From: Tragulus kanchil | Taxonomy: Eukaryota; Chordata; Mammalia; Artiodactyla; Tragulidae | Assembly: GCA_022376925.1 (NCBI GenBank) | Contig: JAIOJX010000004.1 | Span: forward strand, 5,146,001-5,210,000 | Direction of reading: 5' to 3' | DNA: 64,000 nucleotides | Shown here: piece after piece, positions 25,342 through 39,396 of the stretch | Layout of the letters: every line of letters begins with the position of its first letter | How positions within the stretch are numbered: position 1 is the first letter of the stretch | Notes under the pieces: generated by a model | The model's database searches: none | The model's input: only the letters and a program-made list of their open reading frames with translations | What the model was told of the DNA's origin: nothing | Made by a program: the position numbers and the translations under genes

Positions 25342-25509
25342 ACGTCAGGCTGACCATGGCGAGTCGGATGAACAAGTCCAGAGGCAGTGCCCAGTAGTTT
25401 GACACATGGGAGGTGGCGAAGGAATGATGATTTCTGCAGGGACGTAGAACTGTATGGCGAGGTGCACAGAATGCCAATGATGTAGAGGATCTTGACTGAC
25501 TGGTACAGC
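25342..25509 (-). CDS. SLC36A2: SLC36A2 exon 9, left copy with two 1-base deletions
   Basis: Same borders as the intact copy (acceptor CTTGCAG, donor GTGAGTGG) but 168 instead of 170 nt. One base is missing in the codons for the I-P-F stretch (near 25430) and another in the C-T-Y stretch (near 25458). Each deletion shifts the frame, so this copy cannot encode the transporter segment. Since it is otherwise identical to 26442-26611, consensus error is more likely than mutation. Confidence 0.85.
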
Positions 25510-26367
25510 CTGCAAGACAAACCAGAGCAGTGCTCTCAAGGCCAGTGTGCTCTGACACCTGGCCTCCTTGTACATTAAACTCAGACCTTGGAACAGTCCT
25601 GTGGGTAAATGTTTCCTTGTCTGAAAATGATGGGGAGGGACCGACTATGAGAGGAAGTCACAGCAGAGCACGCATGCAGTGCTCTATCACTAAGCCAACA
25701 GTGAAACACTTCATAGGGCCTGGAGCACCAGGAGGGCTGCTAAACAGGTGAGTAGGGACAGCTGAAGCCAACAGGTGACCACCAGTCCATCAGAGGCCAA
25801 GTAGCTCCAGCTGACTGTCAAATCATTTTATCCTGACAAATGTTAGAAATCTGCATCTGTACGTGGTCTCTACCATATTTTTAAAGTTGGCTCATATTTA
25901 TACAACATTATGAGGGTGAAAAAACATACCCCTGGTGCCAGAGTAGACTCACTGCCACCACTTTCAACCTCTGTCCTGGAGGTGAATAGTGATGGGTTTG
26001 GACTTAGACAACTTGGGTTCAAATCCCAGCTGTGGCACTTTCTGCCCAATTACTTCTCATTCCCTGCTTCAGTTTTCTCATTTATAGACTTTTTACAGTC
26101 CTACTTTATAAGAGTTCCTGCAAAGCCTGAAGAAAATACTATGAAATGTGGGACAGAAAGAGCTAGCGCAGAGGATGGAACACAGTAGGTGTTTAATAAA
26201 AGTCCATTCTTTTGTATTTATTATGTGATACCCCCTCAAGTTTGATACCTATAAATCTGTCTAATTAGGTACACACAAGTATGAAGTTGTCCCTAAAGCT
26301 TAAATGAAATGAATTACTACTTGGAAAGCCTTAGAATGGCCCTGGAAACACAGTCAGTATGCAGTTA

Positions 26368-26637
<270 letters not shown>

Positions 26638-26676
26638 TCAAGGCCAGTGTGCTCTGACACCTGGCCTCCTTGTACA

Positions 26677-28911
26677 TTAAACTCAGACCTTGGAACAGTC
26701 CTGTGGGTAAATGTTTCCTTGTCTGAAAATGATGGGGAGGGACCGACTATGAGAGGAAGTCACAGCAGAGCACGCATGCAGTGGAAAGAGACTGAAGCAT
26801 CACAGATTCAGATGGAAGTTGAGAGGCTTACCTCTAAATAAAAAGAATCTCGGGTATGAGTATAAATAGCACGTTCACAAACCACTATCACTTGAAGCTG
26901 AATTTTAGATTTTAGGAAAGAGAGGTTCAGGCCAGGTACCTTGCTCAGGGAGATAAAAGTGAAAATCAGTGTAGGCCTGGGTCTAAAAGATCTGGTCCTT
27001 TGTAATCTCTGTCTGTTCTTAGGAATTCTCTGGATCCCTCTAACTGTTAGTATATCAACAAATATTTTGAGTAGGCTGAAATCCCAAGTCCTTGGGGGAA
27101 GAGGCAGTTTACCAAGAGGGTTGTGTGCAGTTGAGGGATAAAAGAGACAGGATTACTTACAGGCCTCAGGTTAGGGCCCGAGAGAGCACGTGATGGGGGT
27201 ATTGAGTTTTCCTGATGCCTTTTTTTGACCTATGGAAATAAGTCATTTTCCCTGCAGTCCACCAATGTGGTAGATGCATCTGGCGTGTTTAATAAACCTA
27301 TCTTCATATATTTAGTCCATTTCTTAAGAGGCTAACTTCCACATTTTTGTGTTTCTTGCTTACACTAGTTCTGCCTGGAACACTCTCTCTACTCCCTTTC
27401 CATCTGGGCAAGCCCCACCTATTTTTTGAAATTCCTCTATCTTTTGAGGAAGCGCTACATGGCAGATGCCTTTTAAACATGTCCAACTTGATCCACATGA
27501 TAATTCTGTTTTTTAGAAAAGGAAACTGAGGGCCAGAGAAGTTAAACTACCTTTGACCATGAGCTAGAAGTTGGTATAACTGGGACTTGGTTCCAGGGGT
27601 GCTGCAGTTGGCCTTGTTTGAATGGAGCCATCTCATTGGACAGGAAGATCCCCTATACTCCCACCCTAATACACTTTCTTTTCTGGGAAGTCCCCAAGGC
27701 CTCTCCACTATTCTGGAGGATTTCTTTTTCTGTTCTATGTGACATTCGTGTACATATACTATTTCTTCTATGTCCATTGGCTCACGTTCTAGCTTTACAA
27801 CTTAAACTCAGACCTTGGAACAGTCCTGTGGGTAAATGTTTCCTTGTCTGAAAATGATGGGGAGGGACCGACTATGAGAGGAAGTCACAGCAGAGCACGC
27901 ATGCAGTGGAAAGAGACTGAAGCATCACAGATTCAGATGGAAGTTGAGAGGCTTACCTCTAAATAAAAAGAATCTCGGGTATGAGTATAAATAGCACGTT
28001 CACAAACCACTATCACTTGAAGCTGAATTTTAGATTTTAGGAAAGAGAGGTTCAGGCCAGGTACCTTGCTCAGGGAGATAAAAGTGAAAATCAGTGTAGG
28101 CCTGGGTCTAAAAGATCTGGTCCTTTGTAATCTCTGTCTGTTCTTAGGAATTCTCTGGATCCCTCTAACTGTTAGTATATCAACAAATATTTTGAGTAGG
28201 CTGAAATCCCAAGTCCTTGGGGGAAGAGGCAGTTTACCAAGAGGGTTGTGTGCAGTTGAGGGATAAAAGAGACAGGATTACTTACAGGCCTCAGGTTAGG
28301 GCCCGAGAGAGCACGTGATGGGGGTATTGAGTTTTCCTGATGCCTTTTTTTGACCTATGGAAATAAGTCATTTTCCCTGCAGTCCACCAATGTGGTAGAT
28401 GCATCTGGCGTGTTTAATAAACCTATCTTCATATATTTAGTCCATTTCTTAAGAGGCTAACTTCCACATTTTTGTGTTTCTTGCTTACACTAGTTCTGCC
28501 TGGAACACTCTCTCTACTCCCTTTCCATCTGGGCAAGCCCCACCTATTTTTTGAAATTCCTCTATCTTTTGAGGAAGCGCTACATGGCAGATGCCTTTTA
28601 AACATGTCCAACTTGATCCACATGATAATTCTGTTTTTTAGAAAAGGAAACTGAGGGCCAGAGAAGTTAAACTACCTTTGACCATGAGCTAGAAGTTGGT
28701 ATAACTGGGACTTGGTTCCAGGGGTGCTGCAGTTGGCCTTGTTTGAATGGAGCCATCTCATTGGACAGGAAGATCCCCTATACTCCCACCCTAATACACT
28801 TTCTTTTCTGGGAAGTCCCCAAGGCCTCTCCACTATTCTGGAGGATTTCTTTTTCTGTTCTATGTGACATTCGTGTACATATACTATTTCTTCTATGTCC
28901 ATTGGCTCACG
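26677..28911. repeat. Direct duplication D7 (period 1125 bp)
   Basis: Bases 26677-27786 recur at 27802-28911, with 15 unmatched bases between. It is intron 8 sequence with a MIR-like remnant (about 27460-27600 and 28585-28725, minus). Segment 26677-26783 belongs also to D6 and therefore occurs three times (about 25576, 26677 and 27802). Confidence 0.95.
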
Positions 28912-29847
<936 letters not shown>

Positions 29848-29914
29848 CTACAGAAATATCACAACATTAGTAGAGAGGAGGAGAAAGAGCAGCATAGGCA
29901 TAAAGAGGAAGGTA

Positions 29915-30415
29915 TGCCATTTCTGGGGGTATATACACAAAATCAGAAGCAGAGATGTGCATGGTATTCATACACTTACATTCATAGCAGCATTATTCAG
30001 AGGAGCCAAAAGTTGGAGGTAACCCAAGTGTCCACTGATGAAGGAATGGATAAACAAAGTATGGTCCACACATACAATGGAATATCATTCACCCTTTAAA
30101 AGAAAGAAATCCTAACATATGCCCCAACATGCATGACTCCTGAAGACATAAAAATAAGTGAAATAAGCCAGCCACAGAACGACAGATACTGTGTGATTCC
30201 ACTTAACGTGAGGTAACTGGAATAGCTCTATTCAGAGTTAGAAAGTTTGGTGATTCCCACGGGCCAGGGGGAGGGATAAGTGAGGAGTTATTGTTTAGTG
30301 AGTATACAGTGTTGGTTTTGCAAGATGAAAAGAGATGGATGGCGATGATGGTTGTACAACAATACGAATGAACTTGATGTCACTGAATTGTACACTTAAA
30401 AATGGTCAAGATGAA
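29915..30415 (+). repeat. Old L1 3' end (ORF2 C-terminus and 3'UTR)
   Basis: Shows the decayed L1 ORF2 tail ('acaatggaatatcattc', 'agtgaaataagccagccaca') and then an old L1 3'UTR ('gatggttgtacaacaatacg', 'gaattgtacacttaaaaatg'). Confidence 0.75.
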
Positions 30416-31752
30416 AAGAAAGGAAAGACAGCCCTGGAGTCACAAGATGACCCCAGGACCTTTCAGAGCTGGAAGAGTTCTGCAGGTTGACCAGACCAAG
30501 GAGATCAATTCCCTGGGGTGGCCCAATCTAGCCAGAAGGTTAATACTGTTTGGCTAGTGTTTGAAGGTCCATTAAGATGGCTCATATATACTGTGTGGTC
30601 TTTCTCTCTTGCTGATTAAAACTGAAAACCCTGGACAGAACACATTAAGCAACTATTTGTGGACTCTGGAAAACATAATAGAAGGTAAACTGCTCAAAAC
30701 CAGCAAAAATGGCCATTATGGAGATGAGTTTCCTGATGTTTTTTCTTCTTGTATCTCTTACTTTAGGACAACCCAAAGCCTAGAACTATGTTGTGGATGC
30801 AGACAGGAAAAAATCAAACAAATCTTCTTTCTGGCTGGAAGACCTAAAATGAGGCCCTGTGAGACTGACAGTGTGGAGAGAATCCTGATTATTTCCTACT
30901 TCCTTTTTCCTTTCCATGCCATACCCCCAAGGCAAATCTCAGTCCCAAAGCAGCAATCTGCTGTACTAGTGACTGCAGTGGCTACACAGGCCCCTAGGAG
31001 TCTGAGACATGCTGCTCCTCTTGGAACAGAGGAACAGGAAGAAGGGGCTTTGAGAGTCCAAAGACCGAGGGGGAATTGGATTGGCTACACAATTTGTGGG
31101 GCCCAGTGCAAAATGACAATGCAGGGCCACTTAGTCAAAGGTCAGGAATTTCAACATGATGAAAGCATGACATTAAACCAAGAGTGGGATCCTTTTAAAG
31201 ACAGGGCCATGTGACCACACAGGTGGCATGCCCACGAAGCTGGCCCTGGAAGGAATCCCTATTACTCTTTTCTCCTCTCCTTACTCTTGGTGCTCACCCT
31301 TAAGTGAGGCCCAGTGACAAGAAGTGGACAGAAGTATAGGGAGGCTGAAACTCTGACTTTCTAGCCAGAGGACCAGAAAAAGAAGCTGCTGGGTGAGTGT
31401 GCAGCACACTGGTGAGTGTGTAGGAGAACATGGAAAGGAGGGAGTTAGAGAAAGGTACTCTAAATCTGTGAATGAAGCCTGGGCTCACCCCTGAGTTGCA
31501 CATGTGTGCAACTGATGTGAAGCATCAAAGCAAAGCCTTTGAGAACTGAACTACTGTGGGGACCGCCATCCAGACTCTGAGTGGCATATAGGTGAGGTGA
31601 AGTCAAGTATCACTTCAAGGTCTTTGAAAACTAGTCTGATATTAAAACCATGATCTAAGCTATGCCATGCTTATTGAACACTGAGGTTAATACATGATCT
31701 GAACAAAACCAGTGGGAGAAGAAAACTGTTCAAAGGTTTACATTAAGGCAGG
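30416..31752. other. Intron 7, no recognised feature
   Basis: The stretch contains a 201-codon open frame on the plus strand (30609-31214) without family resemblance. It lies antisense in the intron and looks like chance. I see no exon or clear repeat. Confidence 0.5.
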
Positions 31753-33905
31753 TACAGCTGAAGCTGCCTCTGTTCTATACCTTGCATCCTTATCAACACT
31801 GTAAACAAAAACTATGAATGGACAAATAAATAAATAAAACCATGGTCTCCTGAAGATGGATCAGGACTTGTGGTCTGAATCTAATCAGACTGACTGCTTG
31901 TTAAAATAAAAGATCGATATTCTTCAGAGGATTTTAACATGCTCCAGAGTCTCGTAAAACAATATTCAAAATGTACAGGATACAGTCTAAAATTAATCAA
32001 CATAAAAAGAATCAGAAAATCTCAGTACTTTTCAAGGGAAAAGATAACAGATGCCAATCCTAAAATGACTTAAATTATGGAAATATCAAAGACTTTACAG
32101 CAACTATTACAACTAACCTCTGTGAAGTAAGGGAGAACACTACTGAAACAAATACAACTTCTCAGCAAAGAAGCTGAAAGAATAAAAACCAAAGAACCAA
32201 ATGGAAATTTTAGAACTCAAAAACCCCACTGGAGGGGCACAATGTAAATGAAAGAACATAGTCAGTGAACTTGAAAATAGATCAACAGGAACTACTGAAC
32301 CTGAACCTGAACCTAAAACAGAAAAAAGGATCTTAAAAAGTGAGTAGGGCTTCAGAAACTAGTGGGACATGTATCAAAGTGTCTAACACTCAGGTCACTG
32401 AGTCTCAGAAGTGCAAGAGAAAGAGATTGGTACAGAAAAAAAATTTGGAAAAGATAATAGCTGAAACTTCCCAAATTAGGTAAAAGACATATATTTACAA
32501 ATTCAAGAAATTGAGTGAAATTCAAACAGGACAAACTGAAAGAAAACTTGTCCAGATAATATACTGCTGAAAACCAAAGATTTCAAGAAAAGTTATCTTG
32601 AAAGTAACCAGGTAAAAACATCAGAAAAGAGAAAATAGGAAAGCAAAAGGAAAGGTAAAACAGAAAACAAATAACAAAATGCAGACGTTATAAACAAGAC
32701 AATGACATTAGCTGCAAATGGACTAACACTACCAATTAAAAGACAAAGACTGCAGCTGCCAGGGCTGGGAGCAGAGGCAAACGGAGAGGGACTGCTTAAG
32801 GGCATAGAGTCTCTTTTAGGGGGGTTTAAACGGATACAGCTGAAGCTGCCTCTGTTCTATACCTTGCATCCTTATCAACACTGTAAACAAAAACTATGAA
32901 TGGACAAATAAATAAATAAAACCATGGTCTCCTGAAGATGGATCAGGACTTGTGGTCTGAATCTAATCAGACTGACTGCTTGTTAAAATAAAAGATCGAT
33001 ATTCTTCAGAGGATTTTAACATGCTCCAGAGTCTCGTAAAACAATATTCAAAATGTACAGGATACAGTCTAAAATTAATCAACATAAAAAGAATCAGAAA
33101 ATCTCAGTACTTTTCAAGGGAAAAGATAACAGATGCCAATCCTAAAATGACTTAAATTATGGAAATATCAAAGACTTTACAGCAACTATTACAACTAACC
33201 TCTGTGAAGTAAGGGAGAACACTACTGAAACAAATACAACTTCTCAGCAAAGAAGCTGAAAGAATAAAAACCAAAGAACCAAATGGAAATTTTAGAACTC
33301 AAAAACCCCACTGGAGGGGCACAATGTAAATGAAAGAACATAGTCAGTGAACTTGAAAATAGATCAACAGGAACTACTGAACCTGAACCTGAACCTAAAA
33401 CAGAAAAAAAGGATCTTAAAAAGTGAGTAGGGCTTCAGAAACTAGTGGGACATGTATCAAAGTGTCTAACACTCAGGTCACTGAGTCTCAGAAGTGCAAG
33501 AGAAAGAGATTGGTACAGAAAAAAAATTTGGAAAAGATAATAGCTGAAACTTCCCAAATTAGGTAAAAGACATATATTTACAAATTCAAGAAATTGAGTG
33601 AAATTCAAACAGGACAAACTGAAAGAAAACTTGTCCAGATAATATACTGCTGAAAACCAAAGATTTCAAGAAAAGTTATCTTGAAAGTAACCAGGTAAAA
33701 ACATCAGAAAAGAGAAAATAGGAAAGCAAAAGGAAAGGTAAAACAGAAAACAAATAACAAAATGCAGACGTTATAAACAAGACAATGACATTAGCTGCAA
33801 ATGGACTAACACTACCAATTAAAAGACAAAGACTGCAGCTGCCAGGGCTGGGAGCAGAGGCAAACGGAGAGGGACTGCTTAAGGGGCATAGAGTCTCTTT
33901 TAGGG
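31753..33905. repeat. Direct duplication D8 (period about 1082 bp)
   Basis: Bases 31753-32821 recur at 32835-33905, with 13 unmatched bases between. The copies differ mainly in homopolymers (A run near 32325/33408, G run near 32800/33884). Each unit is an old plus-strand L1 from ORF1 into the ORF2 start. Confidence 0.95.
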
Positions 33906-34035
33906 TGATGAAAATGTTTCAGAATTAGACAGTGATGATGACAGCACAATATTGTGAAGGCACTAAAAGTCACTGAATCACATACTTTATAATGGTTAAG
34001 TGGTGAATTTTATCTTGATAAAAAAATTAAAGGGA
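31840..34035 (+). repeat. Old L1, ORF1 to 3'UTR, split by D8
   Basis: A decayed L1 with ORF1-like sequence, a stretch at 32700-32760 that translates like the ORF2 start (ANGLTLPIKRQR), and an old L1 3'UTR-like end ('ggtgaattttatcttgat') at about 33905-34035. The middle appears twice because of D8. Confidence 0.6.
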
Positions 34036-34114
34036 TAGAAAAAGATGCATCACACAAATACTAATTAGGACAAAGTTGGAGCTCTAATATTACATGGTTT
34101 TAAGATAAAGCTTG

Positions 34115-34361
34115 CAGGGCTTCCCTTGTGGTTCAGTGGGTAAGAACACTGCCTTGCAGTGCAAGGGGCATTGGTTTGATCCCTGGCCTGGGAAGATCCC
34201 ACGTGCCACAGAGCGGCTGGACCAATGTGTCCAACTACAGAGCCAGAGCTCTGGAGCGCATGCACTCAGAGCTGGTGCTCTGCAATGACACAGGCCAAAG
34301 AACAAAGATAAACAAATGAAAGGTCAATAGAAGTGGCCAAAAAAAAGGGGGGGCGGGGAGA
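34115..34361 (+). repeat. tRNA-derived SINE with target-site duplication
   Basis: A complete CHR-type SINE of the same family as 16921. It is flanked by the direct repeat agataaagcttg at 34103-34114 and 34362-34373, so this is a genuine insertion into old L1. Confidence 0.88.
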
Positions 34362-34710
34362 AGATAAAGCTTGTGGTACCAAGATATTTTGGTATTCATG
34401 AAAGGATAGACATATCCATCAATGAATCAGTACAGAAAGTTCAGAAACGGACCCAGACTCATATCCAATTAGCTTTCAACAAACATGCAAAGGTATGCGG
34501 TGGAGAGTATTCTACTCAACAAATGATGCACGAATAATTGGGCATCCTTAAACAACTGAGGTTCAACCTATAAACACTTTTAACAAAAACTGACTCAGAG
34601 TGGATCATAGATCTAAACGTACAATGAAAACAAAATGTTTAGAAGAAATACTAGAAAATCTGTGTGACCTTGGATTTGACAAAGCATTTTACATAATAAA
34701 CCAAAAGTAA

Positions 34711-35375
34711 GGGTTTCCCTGGTAGCTCAGTAGTAAACAGTTCATTTGCCAATGCAGGAGATATGGGTTCAAACTGATCTGGGAAGATCCCACATGCTGC
34801 AGAGCAACTAAGCCTGTAAGCCACAAATATTGAGTCTGTGCTCTAGAGCCTCGGAGCTGCAACTATTTTTTTTCGGCGGGGGGTGGGTTTTGTGGGGAGG
34901 GAAGAGGGTGGGCAAGCGACTTCTATTGGTCTTTTATTTATCTGTTTTCATTCATCTTTGTTCTTTGGCCCGTGTGGGCCTCCCATCGCGGCGGCCTCTG
35001 TTGTCACAGAGCACCGGCTCTGGGAGCATGCGCTCCAGAGCTCCGGCTCGGTAATTGGACACATCGGTCCAACTGCTCCACGGCACGTGGGATCCTCCCA
35101 GGCCAGGGATTGAACCAGCACCCCTTGCACTGCAAGGTGGTGTCCTTACCCACTGGACCACCAGGGAAGCCCGGAGCTGCAACTATTGAGCCTATGTGCC
35201 GCAACTACTGAAGCCTGTGTGCCCTAGAGCCTGAGTTTCACAACAAGAGAAGTCTCTGCAACAAGAAGCCTGCTCACCTCAACTAGAGAGTAGCTCCCAC
35301 TCCCTGCAACTACAGAAGAGCCTGTGGCAGCAGTGAAAACCAAGAATAGCCAAAAAATAAATTAATAAATAAAAA
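34711..35375 (+). repeat. CHR-2-type SINE hosting a second SINE
   Basis: An artiodactyl SINE with repeated 'gcaactactgaagcctgtgt' type modules and an AT-rich tail 'aataaattaataaataaaa'. It is split at 34868 by the antisense SINE 34868-35171. With the insert removed it would be about 345 bp. Confidence 0.85.
34868..35171 (-). repeat. tRNA-derived SINE nested in SINE, 16-bp target-site duplication
   Basis: On the minus strand this starts at the 'gggcttccctggtggtccag' head (35171) and ends with an A tail, seen as T at 34868. The host SINE word cggagctgcaactatt is repeated exactly at 34852-34867 and 35172-35187. Confidence 0.93.
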
Positions 35376-36711
35376 CTGTTTTAAAAAGAAACAAAAGTAA
35401 GATCCATAAATGAAAATCTTCGATATATTGGACTTCATCAAAATTTAAACTTCTTCTCTGGAGAAGACACTGCTAAGAGAATAAAAGGACAAACTCTTGT
35501 CCAACAAAAGCTACAGACTCGACACAAAGAAAAAATAGCAACAAACAAACAAACAAAAAATACTCAAGACAAACAAAAAAACTATAGACTCAAGAAAATA
35601 TCTGCAAACTACATATCTCATAAAGGATTCATATTTGGAACATATAAAGAATTTTTAAAACTCAACAATAAAAGACAACAATTCAGTTTTTCAAAAATTT
35701 GCAAAATATCCAAACAGGCACTATACCGAAGATGATATACAGATGTCAAATATGCCCATTAAAAGATGCTCAAAAATCATTGGTCATTAGTAAAATGCAA
35801 ATTAAACCACAATCAAATACCACCACACACCTATTAGAATGACTTAAATTTTAAAAAAACACTAAAAACATAGATAAGAACGAGCAAGGATGCAAAGAAA
35901 CTCTTAATTCTTGCACATCTGGTAGTAATGCAAAAATGGTACAGCTATTCTGGAAACTTGTTTGGCAATTTCTTATAAAGTTAAACAGATATTAGCATGT
36001 AACCTAACAAACCTACTCCTAAAGAAATGAAAACATGTCTTCACGCAAAACCCTGTATACAAATGCTTATGGTAGCATCACTCAAAATCATCAGAATCTG
36101 TAAACAGCCTAAATGTCCTTCAACAGGCAATGGATAAACAAATCATGGAACTGGTCACGCAGTGGATGCTCAGGGCATAGAAAGCAAGGAGCTCCTGATG
36201 CATGTATCCACGTGGATGACCTTACATGCAACTAAATGAAAGAAGCCAGGCTTAAAAAGTTACATACTGTATGATCCCATGTGGATGGTATTCTGGAAAA
36301 AAAAATACAGGACAGAAAACAGAAGGTGAATGCCAGGGGTTGGTGGGGGTGGGGTGGACTACTGAAGGGGCAGCACAAGGGCGCTTTACATGGTGGGGAA
36401 TTGTTCTGTGTCCTGACTGTGGTACATCTGTGACTCCACAGTTCTCGAAACTTATAGCAATGTACACCAAATAAAGTGAATTGTACTGTATGTAAATTAA
36501 TAGTAAACATAAAAAGCATAGAGGCACAAGAGACACAGAGTTCAAATTAAATGAGTCACAGGTGAGAAATGGTACAGTATGGGGAATACAGTCAGTAACT
36601 ATATAATACCTTGTAGGGGAATGCAGTCAATAGCTAAGTAATATCTTTGTATTGTGACATTATTGTAACCAGACTTATTGTGATGAATATTCTGAAAGCC
36701 ACAGAATTACT

Positions 36712-37020
36712 ATTTTTTTTTAACTTTTGGGGAGGGGCGGGTTGGGGAGGGAGGGAGGCGGGTGGGCCACTTCTGTTGGTCTTTCATTTATTTATTTTCA
36801 TCCATCCTTGTTCTTTGGCCCATGTGGGCCTCCCATCGCAGTGGCCTCTGTTGTCACAGAGCACCCGCTCTGGGCACATGCGTTCCAGAGCTCTGGCTCC
36901 ATAATTGGACACATCGGTCCAGCCGCTCTGTGGCACGTGGGGTCTTCCCAGGACAGGGATCGAACTGGCACCCCTTGCACTGCAAGGCGATGTCCTTACC
37001 CACTGGACCACCAGGGAAGC
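36712..37020 (-). repeat. tRNA-derived SINE with target-site duplication, first copy
   Basis: Head 'gggcttccctggtggtccag' at 37020, tail T-rich at 36712. The flanking direct repeat ccacagaattact lies at 36699-36711 and 37021-37033. Confidence 0.9.
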
Positions 37021-37940
37021 CCACAGAATTACTGTGTTGTAAGTAACAGGAACTAATGTAGTGCTGTAGGTCATTTATAAATATAATTAACACTATATAT
37101 GAAGGTTGAAGTGAGTTGTAAAAATTCTCATCCCAGGACTTGCACATCTGGTAGTAATGCAAAAATGGTACAGCTATTCTGGAAACTTGTTTGGCAATTT
37201 CTTATAAAGTTAAACAGATATTAGCATGTAACCTAACAAACCTACTCCTAAAGAAATGAAAACATGTCTTCACGCAAAACCCTGTATACAAATGCTTATG
37301 GTAGCATCACTCAAAATCATCAGAATCTGTAAACAGCCTAAATGTCCTTCAACAGGCAATGGATAAACAAATCATGGAACTGGTCACGCAGTGGATGCTC
37401 AGGGCATAGAAAGCAAGGAGCTCCTGATGCATGTATCCACGTGGATGACCTTACATGCAACTAAATGAAAGAAGCCAGGCTTAAAAAGTTACATACTGTA
37501 TGATCCCATGTGGATGGTATTCTGGAAAAAATAATACAGGACAGAAAACAGAAGGTGAATGCCAGGGGTTGGTGGGGGTGGGGTGGACTACTGAAGGGGC
37601 AGCACAAGGGCGCTTTACATGGTGGGGAATTGTTCTGTGTCCTGACTGTGGTACATCTGTGACTCCACAGTTCTCGAAACTTATAGCAATGTACACCAAA
37701 TAAAGTGAATTGTACTGTATGTAAATTAATAGTAAACATAAAAAGCATAGAGGCACAAGAGACACAGAGTTCAAATTAAATGAGTCACAGGTGAGAAATG
37801 GTACAGTATGGGGAATACAGTCAGTAACTATATAATACCTTGTAGGGGAATGCAGTCAATAGCTAAGTAATATCTTTGTATTGTGACATTATTGTAACCA
37901 GACTTATTGTGATGAATATTCTGAAAGTCACAGAATTACT

Positions 37941-38253
37941 ATTTTTTTTTAACTTTTTTGGGGGGAGGGGCGGGTTGGGGAGGGAGGGAGGCGGGTGGGC
38001 CACTTCTGTTGGTCTTTCATTTATTTATTTTCATCCATCCTTGTTCTTTGGCCCATGTGGGCCTCCCATCGCAGTGGCCTCTGTTGTCACAGAGCACCCG
38101 CTCTGGGCACATGCGTTCCAGAGCTCTGGCTCCATAATTGGACACATCGGTCCAGCCGCTCTGTGGCACGTGGGGTCTTCCCAGGACAGGGATCGAACTG
38201 GCACCCCTTGCACTGCAAGGCGATGTCCTTACCCACTGGACCACCAGGGAAGC
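37941..38253 (-). repeat. tRNA-derived SINE, second copy via D9
   Basis: The same insertion as 36712-37020, repeated with its flanks. The left target-site word here carries one base change (t for c), which argues for consensus noise because the right word is unchanged. Confidence 0.9.
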
Positions 38254-38365
38254 CCACAGAATTACTGTGTTGTAAGTAACAGGAACTAATGTAGTGCTGT
38301 AGGTCATTTATAAATATAATTAACACTATATATGAAGGTTGAAGTGAGTTGTAAAAATTCTCATC

Positions 38366-39053
<688 letters not shown>

Positions 39054-39069
39054 TTAGACATTTACTCTT

Positions 39070-39396
39070 TTTTTTTTTTTAATATTTATTTATTTATTAT
39101 TTTGGGGGGACGAGTTGGGGAGGGAGAAGGGCAGGCGAGCCACTTCCATTGGTCTCCCACTTATCCATTTTTCATCCATCTTTGTTCTTTGGCCCGTGTG
39201 GACCTCCCATCGTAGTGGCCTCTGTTGTCGCAGAGCACCGGCTCTGGGCACATGCGCTCCAGAGCTCCGGCTCGGTAACTGGACACATTGGTCCAGCCGC
39301 TCCACGGCACGTGGGATCTTCCCAGGCCAGGGATCGAACCAGCGCCCCTTGCACTGCAAGGCGGTGTCCTTACCCACTGGACCACCAGGGAAGCCC
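39070..39396 (-). repeat. tRNA-derived SINE with 15-bp target-site duplication
   Basis: Head 'gggcttccctggtggtccag' at 39396, T-rich end at 39070. The word tagacatttactctt lies on both sides (39055-39069 and 39397-39411). It is inserted 38 bp upstream of exon 7, close to its acceptor and branch region. Confidence 0.93.

Larger units (their letters stand above)
34036..36680 (+). repeat. Old L1 ORF2 remnant with inserted SINEs
   Basis: Decayed L1 ORF2 3' half, seen in 'ttggacttcatcaaaattta', 'aacctactcctaaagaaatg' and 'caatggataaacaaatcatg'. It is interrupted by the SINEs at 34115, 34711 and 36712. It runs in the opposite direction to SLC36A2 within intron 7. Confidence 0.65.
35911..38365. repeat. 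Direct duplication D9 (period 1229 bp)
   Basis: Bases 35911-37132 recur at 37140-38365, with 7 unmatched bases between. It is the longest unit in the window. Differences sit in an A run (36299/37528), a G/T run (36725/37955) and one base (36698/37927). It contains old L1 and a young SINE. Confidence 0.95.

Noticed and set aside
30609..31214. A 201-codon open frame on the plus strand as a new gene
   Set aside because: No recognisable domain, composition or repeat; it is antisense in an intron of SLC36A2, and a frame of this length is plausible by chance.
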